Positions 24,610 to 33,598 are shown, counted from the stretch's first letter. The stretch is DNA of 64,000 nt from JAODBQ01 sp047602055 (GCA_047602055.1 JASGIG010000001.1:1054001-1118000), one strand, 5' to 3'. Translations and numbers: made by a program. Notes: a model not told the origin generated them from the sequence alone.

Positions 24610-26664
24610 CTACTGAGCTGAGCGATGGTCGCTCGCCAACTCCGCGACCTCGCGCATGATCTTGGCCAGCTCGAAGTCCTTCGGGGTGTAGACGGCGGCG
24701 ACGCCGGCGGCGAGCAGGCGGGGGCGGTCGTCCTCGGGGATGATCCCGCCGACGACGACGGGGGCGTCGACGCCGATCGAACGCAGCGAGTCGACGATGC
24801 CCGGCACCAGCTCCAGGTGCGAGCCGGAGAGGATCGACAGACCGACGACGTCGACGTCCTCGTCGCGCGCCGAGGCGACGATCTGCTCGGGGGTCAGGCG
24901 GATGCCGGAGTAGACGACCTCCATGCCGGCGTCGCGGGCGGCGACGGCGATCTGCTCGGCGCCGTTGCTGTGCCCGTCGAGGCCGGGCTTGGCGACCAGG
25001 AACCGCGGCGGGCCGCCGGGGATGGTCCGCACGTACTCGGCGACGTCGGCGAGCGAGCCCGGGCGGCGGCCGACGGCCGCGCCGACGCCCGTCGGGGCGC
25101 GGAACTCGCCGAACACCGAGCGCAGCTCCGCGGCCCATTCGCCGGTGGTGCCGCCGGCGCGGGCCAGCTCGATCGACGGGTCGATCATGTTGGCGCCGGA
25201 CTCGGCGGCCTGGCGCAGCGCCCACAGCGCCTTGGCGACGGCGTCGTCGTCACGCGCCGCCCGCCATCCGGTGACGTCGGCGATCAGCGACGCCTCCACG
25301 GACGGGTCGACGGTGAGGATGTTGCCGGGCGTGTCGAGCGGCGACGGCTCGGTCTCGGTGAACTGGTTGACGCCGATGACGACCTGCTCGCCGGTCTCGA
25401 TGCGCCGGGTGCGCTCGGCCATCGAGCGGACCAGCCGTCCCTTCAGCTCGTCCACCGCCTCGAACGCCCCGCCCATCGAGAGGACGTCCTGCAGCTCGTC
25501 CCACGCGGCGTCGCGCAACGCGGCGGTCTGGCGCTCGATCACCGTCGAGCCGTCGAAGATGTCGCCGTACTCCAGCAGGTCGCTCTCGAACGCCAGAACT
25601 TGTTGCATCCGCAACGACCACTGCTGGTCCCACGGGCGCGGCAGGCCGAGGGCCTCGTTCCACGCCGGCAGCTGCACCGAGCGGGCGCGAGCCCGCTTCG
25701 ACAGCGTGACCGCGAGCATCTCCAGCACGATGCGCTGGACGTTGTTCTCCGGCTGGGCCTCGGTGAGCCCGAGCGAGTTGACCTGCACGCCGTAGCGGAA
25801 CCGCCGGGCCTTCGCATCGGTGACGCCGTAGCGCTCCAGGCCGATGCGGTCCCACAGCTCGGTGAACGCCCGCAGCTTGCAGATCTCCTCCACGAAGCGG
25901 ATCCCGGCGTTGACGAAGAACGAGATCGACCCGAACACCTGCCCGAACTGCTCCGGCTCGACCTGCCCGGAGTCGCGCACCGCGTCGAGCACGCCGATCG
26001 CCGTGGCCAGCGAGTAGGCGACCTCCTGCACCGGCGTCGCCCCGGCCTCCTGCAGGTGGTAGCTGCAGACGTTCATCGGGTTCCACTTCGGGGCGTGGTG
26101 GGTGCACCAGGCGACCATGTCGACGATCAGCCGCCGGGACTGGGCGGGCGGGAAGATGTACGTGCCGCGCGACAGGTACTCCTTGACGATGTCGTTCTGC
26201 GTCGTGCCGCGCAGTGCCTCGCTGGGCACGCCCTGCTCGGCGGCGTTGGCCACGTAGAGGGCGAACAGCCATACCGCGGTGGCGTTGATCGTCATCGACG
26301 TGTTCATCTCGCCGGGCGGGATCTGGTCGAGCAGCGTGCGCATGTGCCCGAGGTGGACGACGGGCACGCCGACCTTGCCGACCTCGCCGCGCGCCAGCGG
26401 GTGGTCCGGGTCGTAGCCGGTCTGGGTCGGCAGGTCGAAGGCGATCGACAGGCCGGTCTGGCCCTTGGCCAGGTTCGTCCGGTACAGCTCGTTCGACGCC
26501 TTCGCCGTCGAGTGGCCGGAGTAGGTCCGCATCAACCACGGCGCGTCGCGCCTGGTCGTCTTCTCCGGGGGCTGCGCCCCCACGGCGCCTGCGACGCCTG
26601 CCCCATCGACGCCCGGCTCCCTGGCGGTCGCTCGGCCGTCACGAGTCTCGCTGCGCTCGCTCAT
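24610..26664 (-). CDS. meaA: Ethylmalonyl-CoA mutase-type B12 mutase (MeaA)
   Basis: 684 residues from ATG 26664. Catalytic barrel: WLMRTYSGHSTAKASNELYR, GLSIAFDLPTQTGYDPDHP, EMNTSMTINATAVWLFALY, TTQNDIVKEYLSRGTYIFPP, CSYHLQEAGATPVQEVAYSL. B12 domain: KPGLDGHSNGAEQIA (DxHxxG, His ligand of cobalt, about residue 560), VGLSILSGSHLE, VVVGGIIPEDD. It is a single-chain mutase closest in pattern to MeaA/Ecm of streptomycetes and the ethylmalonyl-CoA pathway; isobutyryl- or methylmalonyl-CoA mutase activity is less likely. The first ~35 residues (REPGVDGAGVAGAVGAQPPE) are encoded by a dispersed intergenic repeat. Start overlaps aat by ATGA-type coupling. Confidence 0.88.
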   Translation of the reverse strand: MSERSETRDGRATAREPGVDGAGVAGAVGAQPPEKTTRRDAPWLMRTYSGHSTAKASNELYRTNLAKGQTGLSIAFDLPTQTGYDPDHPLARGEVGKVGVPVVHLGHMRTLLDQIPPGEMNTSMTINATAVWLFALYVANAAEQGVPSEALRGTTQNDIVKEYLSRGTYIFPPAQSRRLIVDMVAWCTHHAPKWNPMNVCSYHLQEAGATPVQEVAYSLATAIGVLDAVRDSGQVEPEQFGQVFGSISFFVNAGIRFVEEICKLRAFTELWDRIGLERYGVTDAKARRFRYGVQVNSLGLTEAQPENNVQRIVLEMLAVTLSKRARARSVQLPAWNEALGLPRPWDQQWSLRMQQVLAFESDLLEYGDIFDGSTVIERQTAALRDAAWDELQDVLSMGGAFEAVDELKGRLVRSMAERTRRIETGEQVVIGVNQFTETEPSPLDTPGNILTVDPSVEASLIADVTGWRAARDDDAVAKALWALRQAAESGANMIDPSIELARAGGTTGEWAAELRSVFGEFRAPTGVGAAVGRRPGSLADVAEYVRTIPGGPPRFLVAKPGLDGHSNGAEQIAVAARDAGMEVVYSGIRLTPEQIVASARDEDVDVVGLSILSGSHLELVPGIVDSLRSIGVDAPVVVGGIIPEDDRPRLLAAGVAAVYTPKDFELAKIMREVAELASDHRSAQ
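26565..26664 (-). repeat. GCGACCGCCAGGGAG element, copy 3, inside meaA 5' end
   Basis: Core at 26617-26631; then GATGGGGCAGG and GGGGGCGCAGCCCCCGGAG on the minus strand. The element starts at the start codon of meaA and ends as the conserved protein begins, so it encodes the N-terminal extension. Compare 13214-13300 and 36536-36613, where the same sequence is noncoding. Confidence 0.7.
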
Positions 26665-27347
26665 CGCTGAATTGTTACCGCCGGGTAGCCGTCGGCGGAA
26701 CTCGCACCGACCTCCAGTGCCTCGGCCAGCCGGCGCAGGTACTCCGACCGGGGGATGTCGACGGCGCCGAGCGAGACCAGGTGCTCGGTCGTCCACTGCA
26801 CGTCGAGCAGGACGGCGCCCGTCTCGCGCAGGTGGTCGACGAGGGCGACGAGCGCGACCTTCGACGCGTCGCGGGCGGCGTGGAACATCGACTCACCGGC
26901 GAACAGCCCGTCGATCCGCACGCCGTACAGGCCGCCGACGAGGGCGCCGTCGAGGTAGGTCTCGACGCTGCTCGCCCAGCCGAGCTCGAACAGTCGGGTG
27001 TAGGCGTCGACGAACGCCGGGGTGATCCAGCCGTGCGGCCGGCGCGGGTCGCCGCAGCGCTGCATCACGTCGCGGAAGCTGGTGTCGAAGCGGACCTCGT
27101 AGCGCCTGGCGCTCTGGCGCAGGGAGCGGGTGACCCGCAGGCCGTCGAGTGGGATGATCCCGCGCGGGTCGGGCGACCACCAGCCGACCGCCTTCTTGCG
27201 CATCGGCATCGGGAACAGGCCGGCTCGGTAGGCGGCCAGCAGCGTGCCCGGTTCGAGGTCGGCGCCGACGCCGACGAGCCCGTGGCGGTCGGCGTCGTCG
27301 GGCGAGGGGAGCTGCCAGCGGTTCGGCGCGGGCTCGACCGGCGGCAT
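26661..27347 (-). CDS. aat: Leucyl/phenylalanyl-tRNA-protein transferase
   Basis: 228 residues from ATG 27347. Typical Aat motifs: GLVGVGADLEPGTLLAAYRA, GLFPM, GWWSPDPRGIIPLD, HGWITPAFVDAYTRLFELGW, SVETYLDGALVGGLYGV, FAGESMFHAARDASKVAL. It attaches Leu or Phe to proteins with N-terminal Arg or Lys and so feeds the N-end rule (ClpS/ClpAP). Its stop overlaps the meaA start by four bases. Confidence 0.93.
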   Translation of the reverse strand: MPPVEPAPNRWQLPSPDDADRHGLVGVGADLEPGTLLAAYRAGLFPMPMRKKAVGWWSPDPRGIIPLDGLRVTRSLRQSARRYEVRFDTSFRDVMQRCGDPRRPHGWITPAFVDAYTRLFELGWASSVETYLDGALVGGLYGVRIDGLFAGESMFHAARDASKVALVALVDHLRETGAVLLDVQWTTEHLVSLGAVDIPRSEYLRRLAEALEVGASSADGYPAVTIQR

Positions 27348-27366
27348 GCCGCGCAGGGTAGTTCCG

Positions 27367-28482
27367 TCAGGCCGGCGGCGTCTCGGGGGCGGGTACCTCC
27401 GAGAGCGGCGGTGGCGCCGTCGACTCGGCCGGCATCGCCGCGCCGCCGGCGATCGGGGAGCGCTCGAGGCCGAAGTACTTGCGCAGGAGCGCCGAGTGCC
27501 GTGGCAGCACGCGCAGCACCGGCAGGCTGAAGATGAACTGGGTGAGGCTGCCGAAGCGCTCGTACAGGACGGAGTCCAGCTCGATCGCGAGCATGATCAC
27601 CCGACCGGCGATGAAGAACCAGCCGAGGGTGACGATGGTGACGCCCATCGCCCCGTACAACTGTGACGCCCGGCTGAACTTGTCGGGGAGGTACAGCTGG
27701 CTGACGGCCTGCATCCCGACGAGCGTGAGCGACACGAGCGCCGCCCCGGGCAGCAGCGCGCCGAGGTCGGGCGTGGGTCGTGGCAAGAGCGAGCTGAGGA
27801 TCAGGAAGGCGACGAGGTAGACCAGTAGCGCGACCAGGAACGACATGCTGGCGACGGCGATGCCGAGGTGGGCGCGGATCCGAGCCACGCCGCTGGTGAC
27901 GAGCGCGATGCCGAAGATCAGCCCGATGATCCCGCCGACGACCTTGATCGGCGCCTTCGGCCGGACGGGCATCTGCCAGGCCAGGCAGCTGGCCTGCGTG
28001 AGCACGCGGCTGAGCGTGCGGCCGGTGACACCCATGAAGACCAGCCCGAACAGTACGGCGAACCAGCGCGTCGAGTTCGGCTGGTTCAACGCGGTGTTGA
28101 TCTGCTTGGCGAGGCTGCCGGTGACCCCCGCGTCCTTGACGTCGTTCGCGTCGACGTGGGTGGCGAAGAAGCCGATGATGCCGACGGCGAACAGCAGCAT
28201 CGGGATGAAGAACAGGAACAGCCGGAACGCGATCGCGCTCGACACGACCGTGCCGGCGCTGTCCCGATCGCGCTCGTACATCCGCATCCCGAAGTCGACG
28301 AGCGGGCGGTTGCGATACTTGTCGAACGTGCGGTTGGCCCACGACTTGCTGCTGTTGAAGCGTTCCCGGCTGAGAGCGACGAAGCCCCGCTTGCCGCTGA
28401 GGATGACGTGATCGCCGAGGTCGACGACAGCGGTGGAGTGGTCCTCGTCCGGGGTCTCCGGGTGGCTGACGTCGGTGCTCAC
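27367..28482 (-). CDS. YihY/BrkB family membrane protein
   Basis: 371 residues from GTG 28482 (VSTDVSHPETPDEDHSTAVV). After a soluble N-terminus, RDRDSAGTVVSSAIAFRLFLFFIPMLL opens the YihY/BrkB core, with about six membrane helices (LLFAVGIIGFFAT, WFAVLFGLVFMGV, VVGGIIGLIFGIALV, SFLVALLVYLVAFLIL, LLPGAALVSLTLVGM, IVTLGWFFIAGRVIMLAIEL). Long annotated as RNase BN in error; actual role unknown, possibly transport. The longer frame upstream overlaps two opposite genes and was rejected. Confidence 0.85.
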   Translation of the reverse strand: MSTDVSHPETPDEDHSTAVVDLGDHVILSGKRGFVALSRERFNSSKSWANRTFDKYRNRPLVDFGMRMYERDRDSAGTVVSSAIAFRLFLFFIPMLLFAVGIIGFFATHVDANDVKDAGVTGSLAKQINTALNQPNSTRWFAVLFGLVFMGVTGRTLSRVLTQASCLAWQMPVRPKAPIKVVGGIIGLIFGIALVTSGVARIRAHLGIAVASMSFLVALLVYLVAFLILSSLLPRPTPDLGALLPGAALVSLTLVGMQAVSQLYLPDKFSRASQLYGAMGVTIVTLGWFFIAGRVIMLAIELDSVLYERFGSLTQFIFSLPVLRVLPRHSALLRKYFGLERSPIAGGAAMPAESTAPPPLSEVPAPETPPA

Positions 28483-28679
28483 ACGAGCAGTGTCGCACGC
28501 CCGTGCGGCCGATCGATCTCGGTGCGAGGCAGTCCTGATCCTCGGGCGGATGGGTGAGCCGGACGCACTGACGATCGTGTCGGGCGGCGCGCCTGGGAGG
28601 CGATCACCGGGTTCATCGTCGGGCGGACGGTGAACGCCGCCGAGCCGCCGCCGGACACCTGACTCGCCCGGCGGGCCGT
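28483..28679. other. Intergenic region with a possible gene scrap
   Basis: About 200 bases with no complete gene. The plus strand contains AWEAITGFIVGRTVNAAEPP followed by PDT and a stop (to about 28662), which looks protein-like but has no start or recognisable family. Confidence 0.25.
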
Positions 28680-28928
28680 CTATCGCTTCTTGGCTCTCCA
28701 GATCAGCGTGACGATGATCGCCCCAACGATCGAGCCGATCACGCCGCTCGGGCGCAGGCGCAGGCCGTCGCCGGCGACGAGGCTGCCGAGGAGGCCGCCG
28801 ACGAACGAGCCGACGAGGCCAGCGACGATCGCCATCCCCCAGTCGATGCCGCGGCCCTGGCGGCCGAGGACGAACTGCGCGGCAGCGCCGACGAGTGCAC
28901 CGAAGCCGATGATCCCAAGGATCAGCAC
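28680..28928 (-). CDS. GlsB/YeaQ/YmgE family membrane protein
   Basis: 82 residues: MLILGIIGFGALVGAAAQFV, GRGIDWGMAIVAGLVGSFVG, GVIGSIVGAIIVTLIW. Three glycine-rich membrane helices in the transglycosylase-associated (GlsB/YeaQ) pattern, often stress-induced and of unknown biochemical role. A Shine-Dalgarno GGAGG lies upstream of ATG 28928. Confidence 0.85.
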   Translation of the reverse strand: MLILGIIGFGALVGAAAQFVLGRQGRGIDWGMAIVAGLVGSFVGGLLGSLVAGDGLRLRPSGVIGSIVGAIIVTLIWRAKKR

Positions 28929-29008
28929 GAACGAACCTCCACGGGGTAGGGCGGTGCCGACGGCGTCGGCAACAGCGGTGTGGACCGGCCGAGCAGGCTA
29001 CCGAGCGT

Positions 29009-30310
29009 TCACGCCGAGGCCGGTGCTCGGGGCGCGGCGTCCGGCACCGCCGAGGTCGCTGGAACGTCGGCCGGCGCAGCAGCAGGTGGTGTCGGGCCAC
29101 CCTCCGGGGTGTGGGGCGCGTGCGACAGCAGCCAGCGGGCGACGAACGGCAGGACGATGCCCACCACCAGGCCGGCCAGGAGCGACCAGATCGACAGGCC
29201 GGCGGCGGCGGGCACGGCGACGCCGGCGGCCACGGCGACGACGAGGATCAGGTCGGCGCGCCACTCGCGGCGGCGCATCATGCCGATGGCGACCACCACC
29301 AGGCCGACCAGGAGCAGTACACCTGCCACGCGCATCAGGCTGCCGGTGGCGCTGTCGAGGATCACCCGCACCGCGGTCTTCGCCGCCGGCTTGGCCACCA
29401 GATCGGGAGCCGTGGCGACCACCATTCGGACTGCGGCGCGTAGCAGCACCATCGCACCGGCGGCCCCGACCCCGACGAGCAACGCGGCGCGCCAGCGCTG
29501 CACGGCGAGGAGGATCGTGGCGACGGCGCACACCACGAGCAGGACCAGCGCCAGCACGAGGTAGCGCTTCGCGGCGACCAGCATGTCCTGGGCCATCTGC
29601 AGGTTCGCCTGGGCGTTGGCCAGCGCCTCGCTCTGGTAGACGACGATCTGGCCGAAGTCGTCGGGCAGGTCGCGTCCGAGCGCCTGCTCCAGCGCGGCGA
29701 TCTGCTGCTGCGGGTCGCCCGCGGCGTCGAGCGTGGGCAGGGTGATGCTGCCCAGCAGGCCGGTCTTCTGCACGAGGGCCAAGGCGTCGTCCACCAGCGG
29801 CAGCAAGTTGAGCGTGACGACGCCGTTCTGCACCGTGACGCCGTCGACGAACCCGCCGCCCTCGAGCAGGTGCATCGCCGCGTCGTGGGCCTTCTCCACG
29901 ATCGTGACCAGCAACTGCTGGACCTGTTCCTGGCCGAGCAGGTTGGTGAGGGCCCGCTCGACGGCCTCCTGTGCCCCGGCGGCGATCATCGAGCCGAAGC
30001 GCCCGAGGTCGCTGGGCAGCAGCTGGGTGACCAGGCTCGGCAGGTCGATGGCGTTGGCCACCTCGGTGGTGATCCGGTCGGCGAGCGCCGCCTGGACCTC
30101 AGGCTCGGCCAGCGCGTCGCCCACGATCGCGGCCGCCCGCTCGCGGCGCAACACGGTGGCGCTGGCCCACACCGCCACGGTCGAGACGACGAGCAGCAGC
30201 ACGGTGAGCACCCCGAGCACGGCGGAGGCGGTCGACCGGCCGCGGTGGCGCTCGGGCGGGGCGGCGACGGCGTCGGTCACCTCGTCGGACGGAACCTCGC
30301 TGTCGCTCAC
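29009..30310 (-). CDS. Integral membrane protein, unknown function
   Basis: 433 residues. One N-terminal helix (SAVLGVLTVLLLVVSTVAVW), a soluble extracellular-looking region of about 200 residues (AAIVGDALAEPEVQAALADR, PSLVTQLLPSDLGRFGSMIA, DDFGQIVVYQ), then four to five helices from YLVLALVLLVVCAVATILLA to LLAGLVVGIVLPFVARWLL, and a Pro/Ala-rich tail. Similar multi-helix proteins occur widely in actinobacteria without a named role. ATG 30310 is the first good start. Confidence 0.75.
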   Translation of the reverse strand: MSDSEVPSDEVTDAVAAPPERHRGRSTASAVLGVLTVLLLVVSTVAVWASATVLRRERAAAIVGDALAEPEVQAALADRITTEVANAIDLPSLVTQLLPSDLGRFGSMIAAGAQEAVERALTNLLGQEQVQQLLVTIVEKAHDAAMHLLEGGGFVDGVTVQNGVVTLNLLPLVDDALALVQKTGLLGSITLPTLDAAGDPQQQIAALEQALGRDLPDDFGQIVVYQSEALANAQANLQMAQDMLVAAKRYLVLALVLLVVCAVATILLAVQRWRAALLVGVGAAGAMVLLRAAVRMVVATAPDLVAKPAAKTAVRVILDSATGSLMRVAGVLLLVGLVVVAIGMMRRREWRADLILVVAVAAGVAVPAAAGLSIWSLLAGLVVGIVLPFVARWLLSHAPHTPEGGPTPPAAAPADVPATSAVPDAAPRAPASA

Positions 30311-30364
30311 GTTGCCAGCCTCCCAGGTTCCGTCAGCGCCCCGTCAGCGCCCGCTGGGCACACG

Positions 30365-31228
30365 TTAGGGGTACTGGTAGAAGCCGCGCTTCGTCTTGCG
30401 GCCCAACTGTCCGGCGGCGACCATCCTCCGCAGCGTCGGGACGGCGGCGTAGTTCGGGTCGCGGAACTCGTCGTAGAGCGCGTCGAGGATCGACAGCGAC
30501 GTGTCCAGGCCGACGAGGTCGAGCAGGGCGAACGGGCCCATCGGGAAGTTGCACCCGCCCTTCATCGCCGTGTCGACGTCCTCCTTGGAGGCGGTGCCCT
30601 GCTCCCACATCCGCACGGCGTTGTTGAGGTACGGGAAGAGCAGGGCGTTGACGATGAACCCGGCGCGGTCCTTGACCTCGACGGCGTCCTTGCCGCACGC
30701 GGTGGCGAAGGCGGTCGCGGCGGCGATCGTCTCGTCGCTGGCGGTGATCGGGCGGACGACCTCGACGAGCGACATCATCGTCGCCGGGTTGAAGAAGTGG
30801 ATCCCGCAGACCTGCGCCGGCCGCTGGGTGACCATCGCCAGCTCGACGACGGGCAGCGTCGACGTGTTCGTCGCCAGGATCCCGGCCGGCTTGACGATCT
30901 CCTCGAGCTCGGCGAACAGGTGCTTCTTGGTGGCGAGGTCCTCGACGACCGACTCGATCACCAGGTCGCAGTCGGCCAGTGCCCCGAGGTGGTCGGTGGC
31001 CTGGATCCGCCCGAGGATCGCGTTGCGGTCGTCGTCGGTGGCCTTGCCCCGCTCGATCGCCTTGATCAGGCCCTTGTCGATGCTGGAGACCATCGCCTCG
31101 GCGGTGTCGCGCTTGCGGGAGCGCACGACGACGTCGAAGCCGGCGCGGGCGGCCACCTCGGCCAGGCCGGCGCCCATGATCCCGGAGCCGACGATGCCGA
31201 CTTTCTGAATGGTGGTCGTGTCCGACAT
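30365..31228 (-). CDS. 3-hydroxyacyl-CoA (3-hydroxybutyryl-CoA) dehydrogenase
   Basis: 287 residues from ATG 31228 behind GAGGGGGCC. NAD site GIVGSGIMGAGLAEVAARAG; catalytic His in CGIHFFNPATMMSLVEV, the signature of this family; C-terminal domain DRAGFIVNALLFPYLNNAVR and GPFALLDLVGLDTSLSIL. It oxidises 3-hydroxybutyryl-CoA in fatty-acid or PHB turnover, and in the same cell could serve the ethylmalonyl-CoA route with MeaA. The PHB-type enzyme (Hbd/FadB2) is the best match. Confidence 0.9.
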   Translation of the reverse strand: MSDTTTIQKVGIVGSGIMGAGLAEVAARAGFDVVVRSRKRDTAEAMVSSIDKGLIKAIERGKATDDDRNAILGRIQATDHLGALADCDLVIESVVEDLATKKHLFAELEEIVKPAGILATNTSTLPVVELAMVTQRPAQVCGIHFFNPATMMSLVEVVRPITASDETIAAATAFATACGKDAVEVKDRAGFIVNALLFPYLNNAVRMWEQGTASKEDVDTAMKGGCNFPMGPFALLDLVGLDTSLSILDALYDEFRDPNYAAVPTLRRMVAAGQLGRKTKRGFYQYP

Positions 31229-31256
31229 CGCGGCCCCCTCACTCGTAGATCGGGGG

Positions 31257-31287
31257 AGGATACCTACCAGTGGGTAACAACGGTCAA
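31257..31287 (-). promoter_or_regulatory. Promoter and possible operator of the hydroxyacyl-CoA dehydrogenase
   Basis: On the minus strand TTGACC (31287-31282) and TATCCT (31262-31257) are 19 bases apart. Between them lies TACCCACTGGTA (31265-31276), whose TACC/GGTA arms are self-complementary and could bind a TetR-type regulator. The transcript would have a ~20-base leader with the GAGGGGG ribosome site. Confidence 0.4.
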
Positions 31288-31481
31288 GATGCGGTCGTGC
31301 CCGACGATCTGCTCGCGACGTGGAGCCGGTCGACGTCGCCGACGCGATCACGACCGGTCTTCCCCCTGCGTGGGTCGAGGTCCTCGCCGGCCTGGACGCC
31401 GCCGCACCTGACGGCGGTGTGACGCCTGGCGGGTTCACGGGGCGTTCACCGCTCCGCGGGAACCGCGTCACACCTGATGGG

Positions 31482-31487
31482 TACCGT
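31482..31487 (+). promoter_or_regulatory. -10 box TACCGT, leaderless start
   Basis: TACCGT ends 7 bases before ATG 31495 and favours it over the upstream ATG 31477. Confidence 0.45.
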
Positions 31488-31494
31488 CGTCGCC

Positions 31495-32283
31495 ATGTCG
31501 ATCGACACACTCCCGGACGTCGGCGGGCACCCCGACCGGCTCGTCGCGCTGGAGGCGGTGCACAACTTCCGTGACCTCGGCGGCTACCCGACCGCCGACG
31601 GGCGAATCACCCGCTGGCGCACGCTGTACCGCGCCGACGGTCTGCACCGCCTGGCCGGCGCCGACCTCGACGTCGTGCGCACGCTGTCGCTGCGCACCGT
31701 CGTCGACCTGCGCCGGCCCGACGAGATCGCCGAGCGCGGGTTGTTCCCCGTCGCCGAACACCCCGTCGACTACCACAACCTGTCCGTGCTCGACGTGATG
31801 TGGCACGACAAGGAGGCGCCGCCGTTCGACGACGACGCCGACTTCCTGCACTGGGCCTACAGCGACATGCTGGCCAGCGGCGGGGCCACGTTCGCCGACG
31901 CGGTCGGCGTGCTCGCCGCCCCGGGCGCGTTCCCGGCCGTGTTCCACTGCGCCGCCGGCAAGGACCGCACCGGCCTGCTGGCGATGCTCGTGCTCGGCGC
32001 GCTGGGCGTGCCGCACGACTACATCGTCGCCGACTACGCCCTCACCGCGGCGCGGATGATCCACGCCAGGGCCTGGTACGCCGAGCACTTCCCCGAGCAG
32101 GCTGCGCTGGCCGCCGACGTGCCGTCGGCGTTCCTGGCCGCCCTGCCGGCGGCGATGGCCCGGGTGATCGACGACGTGTGCGCCGCCCACGGGTCGGTGC
32201 GCAGCTACGTCGGCTCGCTCGGCGTCAGCGGCGAGGCGCTGGACCGATTGGCGGACGGGCTGCTCGAGGAACCGGCTCGGTAA
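31495..32283 (+). CDS. Protein tyrosine phosphatase family (PtpB-like)
   Basis: 262 residues. VHNFRDLGGYPTADGRITRW and VVDLRRPDEIAERG are the start of the Y_phosphatase3/PtpB family, and the active site is HCAAGKDRTG (C-x5-R with the K-D insertion seen in lipid/tyrosine phosphatases). It probably removes phosphate from tyrosine or phosphoinositides. The next gene starts 11 bases after its stop. Confidence 0.88.
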   Translation: MSIDTLPDVGGHPDRLVALEAVHNFRDLGGYPTADGRITRWRTLYRADGLHRLAGADLDVVRTLSLRTVVDLRRPDEIAERGLFPVAEHPVDYHNLSVLDVMWHDKEAPPFDDDADFLHWAYSDMLASGGATFADAVGVLAAPGAFPAVFHCAAGKDRTGLLAMLVLGALGVPHDYIVADYALTAARMIHARAWYAEHFPEQAALAADVPSAFLAALPAAMARVIDDVCAAHGSVRSYVGSLGVSGEALDRLADGLLEEPAR

Positions 32284-32286
32284 GGT
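32281..32286 (+). promoter_or_regulatory. -10 box TAAGGT, leaderless start
   Basis: TAAGGT overlaps the stop TAA of the phosphatase and ends 8 bases before GTG 32295. The peptidase could thus be transcribed separately. Confidence 0.4.
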
Positions 32287-32294
32287 CCGCTGCC

Positions 32295-32921
32295 GTGACT
32301 GGCACCGTGGCGTTGCAGGGGGGCGGGCCGTTCACGGCCAACGACGAGCTCGACCGGCGGCTGCTCGCCGCGGTCGGCGCCGAGCGGGCGGTGGTCCTGC
32401 CGACGGCCGACGCCTACGAGCACCCGGAGCGGCTCGTCGCCTCGGCGATGTCGTGGGGCGAGCGCCTGGAGGTCGACGTCGAGGCGCTGATGGTGATGCG
32501 CCGCGCCGAGGCCAACGACGACAGCGCCGCCGCCGTGGTCGCCGCGGCGAAGGCCGTCTACCTGGTCGGCGACCAGCCGCTGCACCTGCGCTCGGTGCTC
32601 AAGGGCACCCCGCTGTGGCAGGCGATCCTCGGCGTCGTCGACGCCGGTGGTCTGGTGGTCGGCGTCGGCGGCAGCGCCGATGCGCTGTGCGACCCGATGA
32701 TCGACCCGCGCGGCGGGGCGTTCACCCTCGGCCTCGGCCTGGTGCGCGGCCTCGCCCTCGTCACCCAGGCCGAGACCTGGTCACCCGAGCGCCTGCACCG
32801 CACCCGCAAGTTGGCCGACACGCCCTTGGCCGTGCTGGCCAGCGGCACCGCCCTCGTCCGCGCCCCCGACGGCTCCTGGGAGCAGGTCGGCGTCATCGAG
32901 CTCGAAGGCGACCTCCCGTAG
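32295..32921 (+). CDS. Peptidase S51-like (cyanophycinase/dipeptidase E fold) protein
   Basis: 208 residues from GTG 32295. VALQGGGPFTANDELDRRLL, VVLPTADAYEHPERLVASAM and VYLVGDQPLHL fit the S51 class-I glutamine amidotransferase-like fold. The nucleophile turn is GVGGSADALCDPM, where the usual G-x-S-A-G reads G-G-S-A-D. The Ser is kept, but the oxyanion Gly is not, so activity is uncertain. Confidence 0.7.
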   Translation: MTGTVALQGGGPFTANDELDRRLLAAVGAERAVVLPTADAYEHPERLVASAMSWGERLEVDVEALMVMRRAEANDDSAAAVVAAAKAVYLVGDQPLHLRSVLKGTPLWQAILGVVDAGGLVVGVGGSADALCDPMIDPRGGAFTLGLGLVRGLALVTQAETWSPERLHRTRKLADTPLAVLASGTALVRAPDGSWEQVGVIELEGDLP

Positions 32922-32943
32922 CGCGAACGCTCGTCGGGTCCGG

Positions 32944-33353
32944 CTACCAGACCGCGGCTGGTCATCGACGGGACCCTCCCGTCCGCCGGCACGATGTCGA
33001 GACCGTGCACCTCGGCGGTGGCGACGAGGATGCGGTCGCCCGGATCGGCGTTCTCCATTGGCGGCACCGCCCGCACGCGTTCACCCACGGCCAGATCGAC
33101 CGCGATCACCTCGAAGGGCGATGCTTCGTCGTGGAGCACGGCCACGATCGCATCGACGTCACCAGCGGTCAGGGGATCGCGCTTCTTCTCGATGGCGTCG
33201 GCCAGTTCCACCAGCGCATGGCCGCTGACGCCCACCCTGCGTCCGGCGTCGGTCTCCGCATTCAGCTCGTCCGCTGCCGCAACCGGAAGCCGGTGCGCAG
33301 CCGTCACGTACCAGACGAGGATCTGCGTGTCAGCGAGAAGGCGTACCGAGCAT
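32944..33353 (-). CDS. VapC-like PIN-domain toxin (two frameshifts)
   Basis: ATG 33353 overlaps the antitoxin stop (TGATG). Removing one base at 33340-33341 links MLGT to LLADTQILVWYVTAAHRLPV and on through DELNAETDAGRRVGVSGHAL, VELADAIEKKRD, ENADPGDRILVATAEVHGLD. Removing a second base near 32956-32960 gives the family's usual ending AVW-stop (TAG 32944-32946). The PIN acidic residues (LLADT, ELADAI, DPGDR) are all there. Length after repair is 135 residues. As it stands the gene cannot make the toxin. Confidence 0.65.
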
Positions 33354-33598
33354 CAGTGTTCGAGATCTTCGCCGGTTCCTGCGCCCATCTCCCGACGGAG
33401 CTCGCGCGGATGCTCGCTGGTGAACGCCGCGCCGGATGGCGATTCGGCGCAACCCATCATCCGTCGTGGCCGAACCACCGGACGTGCGCTGACGATCACC
33501 CGATCACCGGGACGCGCTCCAATCGTGTCGAGCCCGGCAGGCAGCACGACGAGGCCATGCTCGGCGACCACCACTTCGATGGCCGAACTGCTGGACAT
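33353..33598 (-). CDS. Antitoxin paired with the VapC-like toxin
   Basis: 81 residues from ATG 33598 (MSSSSAIEVVVAEHGLVVLP followed by AGLDTIGARPGDRVIVSARP). The short beta-rich N-terminus resembles a swapped-hairpin AbrB/MazE-type DNA-binding domain; the acidic/helical C-terminus would wrap the toxin. Stop and toxin start overlap (TGATG). Confidence 0.6.
   Translation of the reverse strand: MSSSSAIEVVVAEHGLVVLPAGLDTIGARPGDRVIVSARPVVRPRRMMGCAESPSGAAFTSEHPRELRREMGAGTGEDLEH

Noticed and set aside
22451..25225. A 924-residue minus-strand frame ending at the hydrolase stop
   Set aside because: Only the last 305 residues form a recognisable protein; the rest overlaps the LysM and hypothetical genes on the other strand.
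28483..28679. Coding fragment AWEAITGFIVGRTVNAAE as a gene
   Set aside because: No start codon, no ribosome site and no known family; listed only as a possible scrap.
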